From the NCBI GenBank assembly GCA_037178675.1, contig JAYMGJ010000001.1, positions 62,001 through 126,000 of the forward strand: a DNA stretch of 64,000 bases, written 5' to 3'. Of the stretch, positions 1 to 11,600 are shown piece by piece (positions within the stretch are counted from its first letter, which is position 1; every line of letters begins with the position of its first letter). The notes beneath the pieces are model-generated. The model saw only the letters and a program-made list of their open reading frames with translations. It was not told where the DNA came from and ran no database searches. Position numbers and translations under genes: made by a program. This DNA is from Scleroderma bovista. Lineage: Eukaryota; Basidiomycota; Agaricomycetes; Boletales; Sclerodermataceae.

Positions 1-57
1 ACATCCGCAGCCTGTCCTCCGATACCTTCACCATATATGCAAGTATCTAGATCAATG

Positions 58-1378
58 TTAGCCATACATCGAGGGATTGCGAGGAAAGGAACCTACCCCT
101 CCAGAACTTCCCATGAGGCTGTTATAGAAACGGTTGAAGTTCATCACCTCTGACTGGAAGTAATGCGTTTCTGAAGAGTTGAAGTACTCCATCATCTGCC
201 ACACGTAATCCTGCATCAGTAGTTCTCGCTGCTTTGCAGAAGCACCTTTTGCCATCGGTATTGGCTTAACATCTTTGCAATCTAAGTTTTCTGCCTTCAT
301 GGCCTTGAACGTCTGGATCATGCCCTCGGTGGGCGACTCCATGTATATATGTTTCGTCTCATTCCGCGACAGGTGGAGCGCGATGCTCAACGGGGTCCTC
401 TCTGTAAGATAGTATTAGCAATATGTCAACCAAGTAGCAGAATCAGACATCATGCATCTACAGACTGACGTGTTGATTTGCGTTCGTCTGTGATCCTTTG
501 GATCTGCGCAAATCTACTAGACATCGATCTGCGGTAAACACAGATACTTGTGTTTCGAGCACATCCCCGATCTCGCCGATGTGCACAATGCATATAATTG
601 TTAGGTCTGTGCATTGTGGAGAAACAGGACTCACTGGAATCAAATAGTGCCACTATCCATTGCCCACCGTATGCGAGCACGCCCCTGAGCTCGTCTAGCT
701 CGCCCTGAAGCCGTTGGTTATATTGGTCGATATCTGCAGAATCGAAAGAATCCTTCCTCTGGGTTGCTGAGACCTCCGCCTCCAACTCTGCCTTTCTCTT
801 CTCTCTCTTGTCTTTCCATTCCTTCATTGCATTTGCCCGGTGCTGTCCTCCAGCAGCGTCCAGCACCCAGTTAGGCGGCGCTCCAGACCCCATCCTCAAC
901 TCTGGCAATTGGTCACCTTTCATCTCTGTCATTGCGTAGCTGCCCTCTTTTAGCCACGACTTCGTCACCACTAGGGGTATCGCATATGCGTAGTTGAACC
1001 GATCAACCCCGTTGACTTGGAACGATGTATGAAGACGATTGAGCTGCAGCTTGTTGATGGGTCGTCCATTCCACTTCCCAAACTTCAGCCGATCCCGATT
1101 CTCCAGGATGTCGAACCGCGCGTATCCGATGAATGCTTCCTTTGCCTGTTCGTTCTTTGAGTTCAGTTGTTCAATTGATTCCTCTAGCCTTGGCTTGCTC
1201 CCTCCTTCTGTCGATTTGTTCGAGAGCAAGGGCTCTGCCGGTAGCTTCGTTTTCTGTTGCCACTTGCCATCAGCCCCGACAAATTGCTTCGCGGACGATG
1301 GTACAATCCTTCTTTACACACCTTAGTTCCTCCTCTCTTTCCTCCTGCACTCCCTCCTTTTGCTTTATTAGTTGACAT
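58..1378 (-). CDS. Multi-exon conserved hypothetical protein (weak ParB-like motif)
   Basis: I do not recognise a named family. The ATG at 1378 opens a Lys/Gly-rich exon. A candidate 35-nt phase-0 intron (1321-1287, GTGTGT to GAAG) joins it in frame to the main exon, which runs to a GTGAGT donor near 634. A further coding stretch lies at about 570-469, with uncertain splice sites and frame, and another at 401-61. The main exon (about 215 codons) is rich in charged helices; at about 841-875 it reads LDAAGGQHRA, which resembles the DGxHR core of ParB/sulfiredoxin-like folds. That is a motif resemblance only. The 3' end is uncertain: the frame closes at 58, but a GTAGGT donor near 100 and a CAG acceptor near 12 suggest that coding continues off the left edge. 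No stop or frameshift is seen inside the exons, so it may be a functional host gene. Confidence 0.6.
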
Positions 1379-1682
1379 CCTTTTGTGATTAGTGTTTTCG
1401 CAGGCAGGTTGCCAATAATAATATGCAAACCGAGTGTTGGGAACGGGACTAAATTGGTTGACTTCGCTACAATACCAGAATTACTATGCTTACATAATTG
1501 CTCCGAGCATTCTCATCGTCAGGAACTCGCAGGACTACTGGGGGGCTGCCAGTACTGCCGCGTTGAGTGATCGAGTCCAGTGCCAAGTACCCTAGCGTTG
1601 CCAAACCAAAGTCAAAGGCATTCCGCTGAGTCATTCAGGGTATGGAAACCAATTGTGAGAGTCATTACCGGGTGTAGAAGTA

Positions 1683-1960
1683 GCTATTGTCGTCATCCGT
1701 TGGTTGAGTGGGGTGATGGGGGCGGCTAGTATTGACATCATCGTGCTGGTGGTGATGGCTGGCGTCGACGAGTAGTTGTCGTTGTCATCATCCGTTGGCT
1801 AACGGTAGGGTGATGGTGGCGGCTGGTATCAACATCGTCCTGGTGTGGTGGCTGGCATCGACGAGCAGTTGTTGTTGTCGTCGACCGTTGGCTGATGGTA
1901 GGGGTGGTCATCATCATTGTCGTTGCACCAACTGGCACGTCCAACCATCCTTCTCTCTCG
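1683..1960. repeat. Minisatellite, about 93-bp unit
   Basis: Two full units and part of a third are read here. Each has a CCGTTGG-type block, a GGTGATGG block, a GGTGGTGATGGCTGG-like block and a GACGAG(C/T)AGT block, at about 1687, 1777 and 1870. A further partial copy (GACCGTAGGGGTGG to GGCGTCGACACC) lies at about 2106-2145. Open frames here on both strands are low-complexity His/Asp/Thr strings and are not genes. Confidence 0.6.
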
Positions 1961-1961
1961 T

Positions 1962-1989
1962 CATCGGCATCGGCATCGGCATCGGCATC
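1962..1989. repeat. (CATCGG)n hexanucleotide microsatellite
   Basis: About 4.7 perfect copies of CATCGG in a row, embedded in the GTC/ATC-rich minisatellite region. Confidence 0.85.
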
Positions 1990-2685
1990 ACACCAGCTAG
2001 TACACGCGTCTGTCCTCCCCTCGTCATCACCGTACTGGCGTGGTCGTCCCCATCCCATGCGCCACGCCGCCGGCATCGTCACCATCACTGGTGGTGGTTC
2101 GTGTCATGACTGACCGTAGGGGTGGTGATGGTGGCTGGCGTCGACACCGTTGTGGCGATGGTTGTTGATGTCATCGTCCATTTGACTGGTGGATGAGGGT
2201 GTCATGTCGTCTGGTCGATACAGCTTAACACTGATCCGATGTGTGTCAATGCGAATCGATGTCAGATAAAAACATACCAGATACATGATTGGATGCGCAG
2301 CGAGACGAGTGGTGACAGCGTCGACGCGAAACGACGCAGCTAGCTGCAGAGTCAGCGTGCACCAGGTGAGGAACTTCACGGCTTACATGTGTTGTCTGGG
2401 CCGCCATCCACAAGCCCATCTACGCTGGATTGTTAGAGTCCCCCTGCACTTTGCAGATTCTGGCCTCGAGGGCCAGCGCAACGTTGCAACCACGGGGGAG
2501 CTCATGTCAGCCATATCACCAATGCTTCCACGCTCCGACTCGTCTCCGTCTCCGTAGGCTCTCTCTCTTCGTCCACCCTCATCTTTACACCCTTCGTCGT
2601 TCCATCAAAGGAAACAAGATTTCATGATTGTCGCGGTCGGTGTGTACATCACTCTGATGGGTGGTGTAGACAATTGAGCGCTTGT
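1990..2685. other. No gene seen
   Basis: Only short overlapping open frames with no recognisable protein. The end of this stretch (about 2640-2685) may hold unrecognisable upstream septin sequence. Confidence 0.5.
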
Positions 2686-3240
2686 CTGCGTCGTAGGTGC
2701 GTCTGGAACACCGGGTCGCACTACTTTTTGTCAAAACCCTCTGCAATTCCTCAGAGGTCTTGGCTCACAAAGTACCCGACAACGCAGACACTGTGTACAT
2801 CGAGGAAGGCATCAGGATCAAGCTTGTTAGCGTTGGTATGTTGGTTTACTGACAACCATGTCACCGCATCATCCTAACAGTTGTCATACACATCTTGAGA
2901 AAGACGGCATCCGCATGGCGCTCACCATTGTAGACACCCCGGATTCTGGGACAATATTGACAATGAGTTTGAGTTTGAGTTTCTTTCCATCCTACCCGAC
3001 CTCGTCCGAATCTCGCTCTCAGGTTCCAGGAAATCGTTGGCTAGCTTGAGCGTCAATACGACGACATTTTGGCTGAAGAGCCTCGTATCAAGCGTAATCC
3101 CTGGTTCAGTCAGCTGAGTGCACGCCTTGCTTTACTTCATCCCACCCGCTGGCCATGCGTAGGTGCATCGAAGAGAAGTGTACCTCTTCGTCTAACAGCC
3201 TCAGGGAGATAGTCATTGAGCTGATGCACCATTTATCGCC
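2686..3240 (+). pseudogene. Septin (Cdc3-like) pseudogene fragment
   Basis: Septins are filament-forming GTPases of the cell cortex and septum. The fragment starts with a damaged P-loop (about 2690-2728, GASGTPGRTTF; one residue is inserted relative to the usual GASGTGRTTF). It then reads AHKVPDNADTVYIEEG, RMALTIVDTPG (switch II DTPG), DNIDNEFE, ERQYDDILAEEPRIKRNP, HALLYFIPPAGHA and REIVIELMHHLSP, all in septin order. Introns are kept: 2836-2880 (GTATGT to CTAACAG), probably one ending near 3022, and 3159-3198 (GTAGGT to CTAACAG). Lesions are frameshifts after the P-loop, at CCGGATTC near 2940 and near 3112, plus a TAG at 3042 where a Tyr codon is expected. The match stops at 3240, before the guanine-specificity region (AKAD). 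Retained introns point to duplication of genomic DNA and not to retrocopying. Confidence 0.85.
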
Positions 3241-4348
3241 ACTATTCGGCTTCATGGTTTCTGAGGATGACGTTCTTAAACTGGCCCACATTGGATTTGA
3301 GTCCCTCTGGCCGAGTAGAAAGCCTCACCTCCCAGGGATTATGCGATTCAATGCCACTTCCCACGTCCAGGATTCACTCGGTATCCCCCAGTGTTTCCCC
3401 GCATGCGCCAAGATCACCCCTGGCATGGATGTGCCCCCTTAATGCTTAATGACTCCAGATAGGATTCGAATCATCGCATTGTGGGCTGATTCGCAACCGG
3501 TTGAAGATTGTCCGTGTCCTGGCCATATAACTCGACTGATGAGAAAGATCGGACGTGCACCTCGGTGGTGGGTCGACAGTGACCCGGAAGAGTTCTGGTG
3601 GGCTATATTTCAACTTCTCCACATGATTGTCTAAGCTTACCTCTTGCATACTTCATCTCTGAACGCCTTTCCGACAATGCCACCATAATATTTGCTATTA
3701 CTTGCTCATTTTTTGTCTTGAAATCGTTTCATAATTGCACACGTATCACTCTTATTGTATTGTGCAAGCTGGATGTTACCTTGTGGTCTGGAACGTTTTA
3801 AACGGATGTCACAACTTGCACGCGTTTGATTGGCACAGTTGTCGCTCGCATCCGGCCTGGAACAGACCTCCAATTTTCCCAAGTTTGCACTTGGTGGCGA
3901 GAAGGTGATCTTGCCTTACATGTTCAAGTAAGCTGGGAGTCTCTCGATATAACTGTGACGAGTAACATTGAATCCGTGGTTTCAAGGACATGATGGAGCA
4001 CCTGGAACTGAAGTAATTACTGTGACTGACTGAGTGCGCAGTAATGATTTCATTAAGACAAGCCATAGACCATGGACGAATCACATATCATTGGAATGGG
4101 TTGTTGAGGGTCATCACAGACCGAAATAAATATCTAACCTAGCCTAGTGTCGGGAATTTCCCAGGTGCGTAGTACCACTTCTGGTGGGGAAAAATGGGCC
4201 ACTTCATATGTATGACTCATGCGCTACTTCGATGTGACCGAAAGCTTGTCCGAGTTGGTACTTGGTCGAGCATGGCTAACAATACAAGACCACAAACATA
4301 CGAGATACAACAAATGGTTAGTGTCACATTAGTAATATATAAAATACC
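3241..4348. other. No recognisable gene
   Basis: Septin similarity ends abruptly at 3240. Two + strand frames follow (3155-3442 and 3449-3634), with compositions that could be decayed coding sequence, but I cannot assign them. The rest, to 4348, is AT-rich with many stops. Confidence 0.45.
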
Positions 4349-4941
4349 TCAAGCATCAACCTCCGAATTGAGGTCCGAAGCATCCATAGAGAAGTCTATC
4401 TCACTACCATCCAAGTCATCCGAATCCACGTGTCCCCTCATCCTCTCCACTACAGTTCCCGCTAGACGTCGGAGGGCACGTGCAATCCCGAGATTGACAT
4501 CAGCTTCGTGGAGTCTCTGCCCTGCTTCATGACTTATGCTATCATAGAACTCTTTTTCGACCTTAATTCGCCTTTGGCGTCTCTGGATTAGGTACTTCTC
4601 CGCTCGCTGCTCCAGTCTTTGGGCCTTGATCAAATCATACCCGAGCTCATTATTTAGAGCAAGAAGATATGATGGTAGAGAACTGTGTGGCTATCATACA
4701 TTTGTGTTAATTTTTTATTTGCAATACAGCTGAAATTAGCTCATACTGTTTGTGGATCAAAATCATCTCCAATGTCAATTGGGTGAGTTGTAGGAGGAGA
4801 TGGGTAAGGATCTGGAAGTTCACGAGCGACGTGTTCATGCCAGACAGTACATCTTGCCTGGTTAGAAAAGTTGGGCAAGATAAGACCCGACTTTGGGGCT
4901 AGCAAGTAGGTGGGGTTACAGTCAGAGTTGATAGAATGCAT
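4349..4941 (-). CDS. Small two-exon hypothetical protein
   Basis: Not recognised. On the - strand an ATG at 4941 opens a 65-codon exon, rich in Pro and acidic residues at its end (DIGDDFDPQT). A GTATGA donor follows near 4743, and an acceptor ending CACACAG lies near 4686. The second exon reads SLPSYLLALNNELGYD and continues as a strongly charged helical segment (KAQRLEQRAEKYLIQRR), ending at 4349 with an acidic tail. The predicted product of about 175 aa is probably soluble with a coiled-coil C-terminal half. The frame is continuous across the intron, which favours a real gene, but length and context do not exclude the tail of a transposon protein. Confidence 0.45.
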
Positions 4942-5080
4942 CTTGTTTGGGGGTGAGCGTTAGCAGTAACCACCACGACGCGGTTAAATTAGATAGCGGA
5001 GATTGTTGAGTTCTCACGACCATTGCCAAATATCCATCCGCTGTCGGAGTCACAGGTGTCCATTTTGGTCATTACAAGGT

Positions 5081-5297
5081 GCTTTCGTAAACCGTAAATA
5101 CTCTCATATACTCTCAACTATTCGACCAGACTTCATTTCTAATAATTTGATCAGGCATTGGGCCGCGTGGTGCAGCGGTCCCCAACCGCGAGGCTCAATC
5201 CCTTGAAGAAGTGCCTTCGTAAATCGTAAACCACAAATACTCTCAATATGCTCTCAAGTATCCGACCAGACTCATCTCTGACAATCTAATTGGGTAA
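5081..5297. repeat. Pair of about 80-bp direct repeats around a tRNA-like stub
   Basis: 5081-5157 and 5211-5290 share TGC(T)TTCGTAAA, ACTCTCA, CTCTCAA and the CGACCAGACT block in the same order and orientation. Between them, 5168-5201 has a tRNA A-box-like TGGTGCAGCGG followed by GGCTCAATCCC, which resembles a B box. The spacing is too short for an anticodon arm. Confidence 0.6.
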
Positions 5298-5299
5298 TT

Positions 5300-7080
5300 T
5301 CCAATGTTCTCGTCTATGGTACTGGATACCTGATCCTCAGCCGAACAGCGTATTAAGTCATTGATCATCCATCAGCTCCATATGTATATATGTCGGCCTA
5401 CCAGCAGTAGCTACACGGATGGTATGTAGTTATTCAATACTTTCTTGCGCCCGAGTGATTGCTTTCAGATTTCAATATCTCCATGAGTCTTAGATCTAAC
5501 GGGACTCATGGTTTTTTATGAGTTACTCAAGTTTCTTCCAAACGGCCTTCTAGAAGTAGCATGCGAGTATCAATGTTTGATGGAGCTTGCCAATCGCAAG
5601 AATCTGTAGTATTTGAAGGGGACCGCATTTCGGATGAAAAATCCTCTCCTCTTTAATGGACCAGTTACTACCCATGTCCGATGGAGACCTCCAGCCTTCA
5701 GGTGAGCCGTGTCTTCACTGCTTCGAGACATTGAACCCTCCCAGCTGACAAAGTTTGCTACTCGAAGTATTCTTCCCCGACACTGTGAGAGTGGGTTATT
5801 TCTACGAACCGCACTCGGGACCGGGGGGAAAAGGGATTATCGGGGATTGGTTTGCTAACATATGCACAACTTTTTGCGGATCTCTTGGTAGAACCCATCT
5901 GACCTGAAATACATATGCAGGCTTTCGTACTCCAGACGGTTCCAGACATCTATAAGAAGATCGCTTTCGTTGAGGGATCACGACCAAGGGATGACCCCTT
6001 CCCTGTATATGTGTAAGTGTACCATCCTCTCAGCGGAAATAGTGGATCGATGAAAGGCTTATTAGAATATTGAACAAAATCCTGGAATCATGGTGAGTAA
6101 ACAGACAAGATTGACGTGGATAACCCCCGATCTTTCATCCACATAGGTGGATGCATTTCTGGTACCCTTTGAATGGGAGGCAATTGGTATTTACACCGAC
6201 ATCGGGGATCCCCACCCAAGGAGACTTTTACGTGTATGTTTTTACCTTTATCCTCTGCAAAGGCGCTGAGCATTTGACCTTGCCATCAGGATGTCAGGCA
6301 CAGGGTTCCAACACCTTGGACTCATTGGATGCAAGTCACAGTACGCTCTCAACAGCAAGCACGGTGTTCAACTTTATCACACCAGAAGGATATTCATTCC
6401 GCGACACATCCGACAATGGAGAAGCTCTGTCGTATCACACTTCAAGGACCCAAGTAAACATGACATTCGCTCACTCACAGACCAATTTGCATTGTAGGCG
6501 GTAATATGTCTCTCAGACCCAACATCTTCAGCTGTCCCAATTTGGACAATTCCTGTGGGCGATTTCAGCCCTCCTTATTACCTCTTGGGCACCTCATTTG
6601 CAGCCCATCAGTACCTCTTATTCCCATCCTCTAATCACCCGTTACAGATGGCGTCTGCTCTTCATCCATAGCCTCAACACTTCCCCTGGCCTGTGCACTT
6701 GACAATGAGGCTCTTTAGCTCTCTGTATCGGTCTTGGTGCATCCACATCAACTGCATCATGAATGCACACCCAAGGTACTAAGTACTTTTGACTTTTCAC
6801 GTTCGACTGATGCTTGTAGGTTCAATCATGGTTCTTTGGCATTGACAACTTGTCTAGGGACTCCATAGCAAGGCTTTGAATGCTTGTTGGGTGGCTCGGG
6901 CGGCACAGGTAAGTCGTTTTGTCGCCGTCTTGCATTATTGCCATATACTGATCCCCTGCAGCCCTTTCGCTCTCAACTCGACCACACCCTACACCTCTAC
7001 AAGACGCTTTTCGGTTTCGCGTGTCCAGAGTTTCGAGTTTGTGTAATACAGCGCGTACGTGTCATTCCCATCGTTCGGGA
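5300..7080. other. Unassigned; possible decayed coding fragments
   Basis: The + strand at about 5900-6510 contains short blocks that read like exons separated by GT-AG signals (for example QTVPDIYKKIAFVEGSRP near 5940 and WMHFWYPLNGRQLVFTP near 6150). They do not join into a convincing protein and I do not recognise them. Nothing can be supported in 6510-7080. Confidence 0.35.
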
Positions 7081-7104
7081 CATTTTAGCATTTCGACTTC
7101 GAGC

Positions 7105-8100
7105 CCTATAGGTGAGTTTTGAGCCCTTGGCCTCATTGACATCTTCTGATGTTTCTACTCGCGTTTTTAGCCATTTTTGGGTCATCTTTATCGCTCTGCA
7201 CGTTCGTGCGAATGGTCGACATATCTGGGACACTCCCCAAGCCATCGACCTCGCACCAATAAGTAAGTTTGATAGTTTTTGCTTATTTAAGGATGCACTG
7301 ATGGTTTCTCGCGTTTTTGCAATCAGTATCACATCGATTTGAATGCTGTATATGTCCTTGTACATGCCAGACGTGTCTGAGAGGTTTCCAAGCCTCTCTG
7401 GCTCCTCTGTGCAACTTTGCACTTCTAGCAGGTGTGTACAGTGGCTTGTTTTGACTCGTTGTGGGGATTTCTGATCGATCCTAACGCGTTTTCAGGTATA
7501 TTCGAGTTGTCGGCGATGCTTGGCATGTATGTGCGCGTGTCTGACACGTCCGTCTGGCTTCCAAGCCTCACTGGGTGGTCCATGCACGGTTCTGCACCAG
7601 GTAAGTTTGAGTTTTCTGATGTGTTTGCAGATATATTCGAGCTGTCTGCATTTCTATCCTGAGTCCGTCCGACAGGTCTGAGCACGACCTTGTGCTCCTA
7701 GTAGGTGAGTCAAGCGGTTTCGCATCTACTGAGCATGTGCTGACGCGTTCCTACGTGTCACCAGCGATATTCGTGTGGTTTGTAACGCCATGTGTGCCTG
7801 TGCGCATGTTCGGTGTGCCCACATGGTTTCTCGGCTCGAGCTAGTCGCCTCTCCCCACTCCAATAGGTGAGTTTTGCATTTGCGTGGTATTTCCACGTGT
7901 ATTGATGGATTCTATTGTGTCTGAAGTCCTATCCGTGTCATTGTGCCTGGCACGTCCCTGTACTCCCTCGAAACATCTGACCGGTTTCCAAGGCCATTCG
8001 TCACCGCTACATCGCGTCTGACATTTCTGCCATTCAATGTATCCGCTCGACTCCCAGCATCTTCGACTTCACCTGCTCGCGTTTTTGTGTCCCCAAGGCA
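7105..8100 (+). repeat. Diverged tandem array with splice-donor- and acceptor-like motifs
   Basis: GGTGAGT/GGTAAGT/AAGTAAGT-type donor motifs recur at about 7111, 7262, 7433, 7602, 7705 and 7866. Acceptor-like CGCGTTTTCAG or GTTTGCAG blocks followed by GATATATTCGAG recur at about 7490 and 7625, with weaker copies near 7165, 7315 and 7760. A TTCCAAGCC block recurs near 7388 and 7560. Units are roughly 100-175 bp and strongly diverged. No long protein is encoded. Confidence 0.5.
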
Positions 8101-8189
8101 CACACTTGGTGTTGTCAGGGATCCCAGTCTCTGGCATTCCAATGCAGACGTGTTCTGCCACAGGTGCCCCGATCCACTTAGTGAGCCTT

Positions 8190-8660
8190 GAGGTCCGTCA
8201 GAGGGTTGCCAGAGGGTCTATTGCTTGTAGACATATTGTAAGGATCTCGTCCTTACTCAGCGGATACCCAGTTCCGATTACTAATGTTGATTATACTATC
8301 ATTGTTCTGGACTCACTCTAGTCTGTCGTTACTCGCTTCTAGTCTATCTTTTAGCCCGTTCATTCCGTACAGTTACCTGACCACTCTCGTTACCCGTACC
8401 TGTCCCGTACCGTATTTAAGTCGATACCCTCTGTCGTCGTAGAACAGTCTTTTCCTGAAATCCGGTCCCCATTGCTAGGTGATTGATTCAGCCTGAGAAG
8501 ATTCTATTGTGACTGTGTTAGAGACTAGCTACCTCTCTCGTCGTTACATATTTTTCACCTACCCAGGGAACTCTCTATCTCACTCTACTCTCTATAACCA
8601 CGCCTACTCGCCGACCTACGGATTGATCAACCGCCTGGATACTCGAGTAAGCACTATACC
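8190..8660. other. Leader/possible 5' LTR remnant of Gypsy-1
   Basis: Non-coding, CT-rich sequence directly upstream of the Gypsy-1 gag start. A TATTTAAG near 8413 could serve as a TATA element. I could not find a matching 3' LTR beyond 24585 or define TG...CA ends. Confidence 0.35.
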
Positions 8661-11600
8661 ATGTCTGAAAGAATTATTAATACCCGATATAACCTGCGCC
8701 GCACTGCCCATGTGCGCGCGAGGTCAGCCCCATCCAGTCCCGAGGCTATGGCCAAGGGAAAAGATACCCCTGCCGAAGCGACTCGTCTGTACAGCGAGGT
8801 CGTCAAGGCAAAAGACGTGACGTCCAGTCGTGCGTCCGACGTCTCACCCGGTTTGAGGATGACCTCACCGGAGTATCCCAACGGACAAAGGTCTTCGGAG
8901 GCTATTGTAGCTGGCAAATTAACAGCCATCCGCGAAAGCGGCACTCCAACTGTGAAAGGCCTACCTGGTAGTGCTCTGACCAGCATATATTCCACCCCAG
9001 CCTTGAAAGAAGGTGAGGAAAATGGTGACGACCAGGGGGAATGGACTACCGTGGCGAGGAAAAGCCGTCACGGGTCGCCAGCAAAGGGAAGCCGTCATGG
9101 ATCACCAGAAAGGGAAAACCCGAAGAGGAACCGATTAGGCCCAGAGCAGGAAAATACCGTGCGAGAGGCAATAAAACAGTTGACTAAAGAACAGCGACTA
9201 AAAATACATGAGAGACAACGTGTGATTAGTATTGCTGGAGTAAAGAAACCAAGGACCAAGAGCAGCTCATCCCGAGGCGAAGGGCCGTCCAACCTGAAAG
9301 GGAAAGGACCAGACCCGCGCAACTGGGGAGCCATAAGCGCGTGCGAAGATGAGTTGGACTTAGAAGCACAACGAGAAGCATTGGCATCCTGGAAAACAGC
9401 GCAGGAACTAGTCCGAAATGAGCAAGATAAGCCTGACAGAAGTCATGAAGGCACAGAGCCTGACGTTGAGGCCCAGCGGGCCGCTATTGCTGCGTGGAAC
9501 AAAGTACACGAACTCGCTAAACAAGAATCAATAAGCAGGAGCATTCCCAGCAGGAACTCGCATTCAAGCAGAACCCATCCTGTACGAGTGCCATCGCCTG
9601 AAGGCACCACAAGGGCATCATCACCAGAAGGCCCCACAAAGATCTTACCATCTGGAGGACACGTCAAGGTGTTGTCACCAGAAGCTAGGAATAAAGCTGG
9701 GGACAATAGGCAAGCAGTCCCGAAGCCAAACAAGGAAAAGGGGAGACGAACTGTTAAGACACCAGACCCCGTCCGTGCCCTAGTTGACAAAGCGATAGCA
9801 CAAGATACAACACGTCACAAATGGTATAAAACCCCACGGGCAATGGAACCTGTGGAGCAAATTGACCCAAAAAGTTACATTGGATTAGCGTTTGAGCGCC
9901 TCGGAGGGAGAGAAAAGAAGACCCACTGACCGCCAAGTCCTAGCTCCTCCGATGAATCTTCAAACTCATCCGAGCGAAGGCGGCCTAGGAGAAAAGGGAG
10001 GCAGGACTCCTCAAGTGACTCCTCCAGCAGCAGCTCTGGATCTGCAGAATCCTCCACGGAGACGGATGACCAGTCATACAACTCCAAGGGATCATCGAGC
10101 AGCAGTAGTCACCACTCGAACAGACGGTGAAAATACAGAAGTAAGTATAGCCGATCACGAGGCCGTGGTAGTCAAAGGACAAAGAAATCTCGATCGAAAA
10201 GACGTAAGTCCCGACAACAGATGAAGTTAAAACCAATACCCCCCGTAGAATATGATGGGTCCGTCGATTCTAAGGCATTCCATCGCTTTATAACAGAAGG
10301 AATGGCCTACGTGAAAGATGGAAAGGTACCATCAAAGAAGCGAGCATTTATATTGGCACATTACCTCAAGGGGAAAGCTCATGAATTCTATGTGCGAGAA
10401 GTATCCGGAGACCCTTACCGTTGGAGATTAGAGACATTCTTCCGCGAGCTCTTTAACTACTGCTTCCTGGTCGACTTCCAAATCAAACTTCGGAAGAAAC
10501 TGCATACTTGTTATCAGGGGAATAAGTCTGTCCGCGACTACCTATACGAACTAAATGAGATATGGAATATGATTGGGGAGTCTGATGAACGCACCAAGGT
10601 TCATAAGCTGTGGTTCGGTCTGCGGAAAGAGATACAGCATGACCTCTGGCGAGACAGGTTGAATCCGGAAATATCCTCACTACGATCGGTGATTGCAAGC
10701 GCAGAGATCATTGAAATTGCACAATCTGTGACGGGAGGAGGACCTGAACAAAAAAACAAACAAAAGGAAGCTCAGCCAACCATTCGAAGTGCTGCTATGA
10801 CCCCCGATGGAGATCGTTGACATAAACAATGGGAGCGTGGATGTTTGAGAAAGAAGGGACACCGAAAGGAGTCTCCAAAGTATACATACCAACAGGCAGA
10901 ACAAAGCCAGCCCAAGCCTGAGAAGCACCACAACAATAAGTATACTGAACAGAAGGCTGGCAAAAGCACCAGACCGAAGCTGAACAAAGAAGAACAAGAA
11001 CGGCACAAAGCCGAAGGGCTATGCTTCATATGCCACAAGTCAGGGCACTTCTCGTGAAATTGCCCTGACAGGAACAAGGTCCCGTCTACATCAGGTAAAC
11101 CTCCTGGTGTTGCAAGTTTTGGGATTGGTGTCGATTTCGGGGACATAGAAAATCAACGCGAACTGTCAACACGCTCTTGAGACAGTGGCCTTGCCATCAA
11201 TAATATAAATATCCTTGGTGAGGAGGATGAGCCTGAAGGTGATGATGAACTTGATGACTTACCCGAGGTCACAACCAACGATGTCAGCATAGAGAGTGAT
11301 GTCACCTTGAGTGAAATAGATGACGAGACCAGCACTGAAGAAGACTCCCAAAGTTATAATCCATGGATCGGTGATCCACTGGGGAACCGTGCTGAAGAAC
11401 GCCTGGCAGGGATCTGTTACCCGGGGGACGACCACCTTTCATCTGGGATATTCGATCCCACCCGATTCTGTGTATATTTGGTCGAGGGAGACAGGCACAT
11501 CATAGTCGAAAGTGACCGCGACGAATGAGGAGATGGCAACTCAATCTACATACCCGACCGCTCGCTGAGGGACCCCCGATTCGATGTAGTCCGATGGTAT

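Noticed and set aside
1738..2113. Open frames of 70-116 codons on both strands
   Set aside because: Low-complexity His/Asp/Thr/Val strings produced by the GTC/ATC minisatellite.
5168..5201. tRNA gene
   Set aside because: A-box- and B-box-like motifs are only about 20 bases apart; there is no room for an anticodon arm and no acceptor stem pairs.
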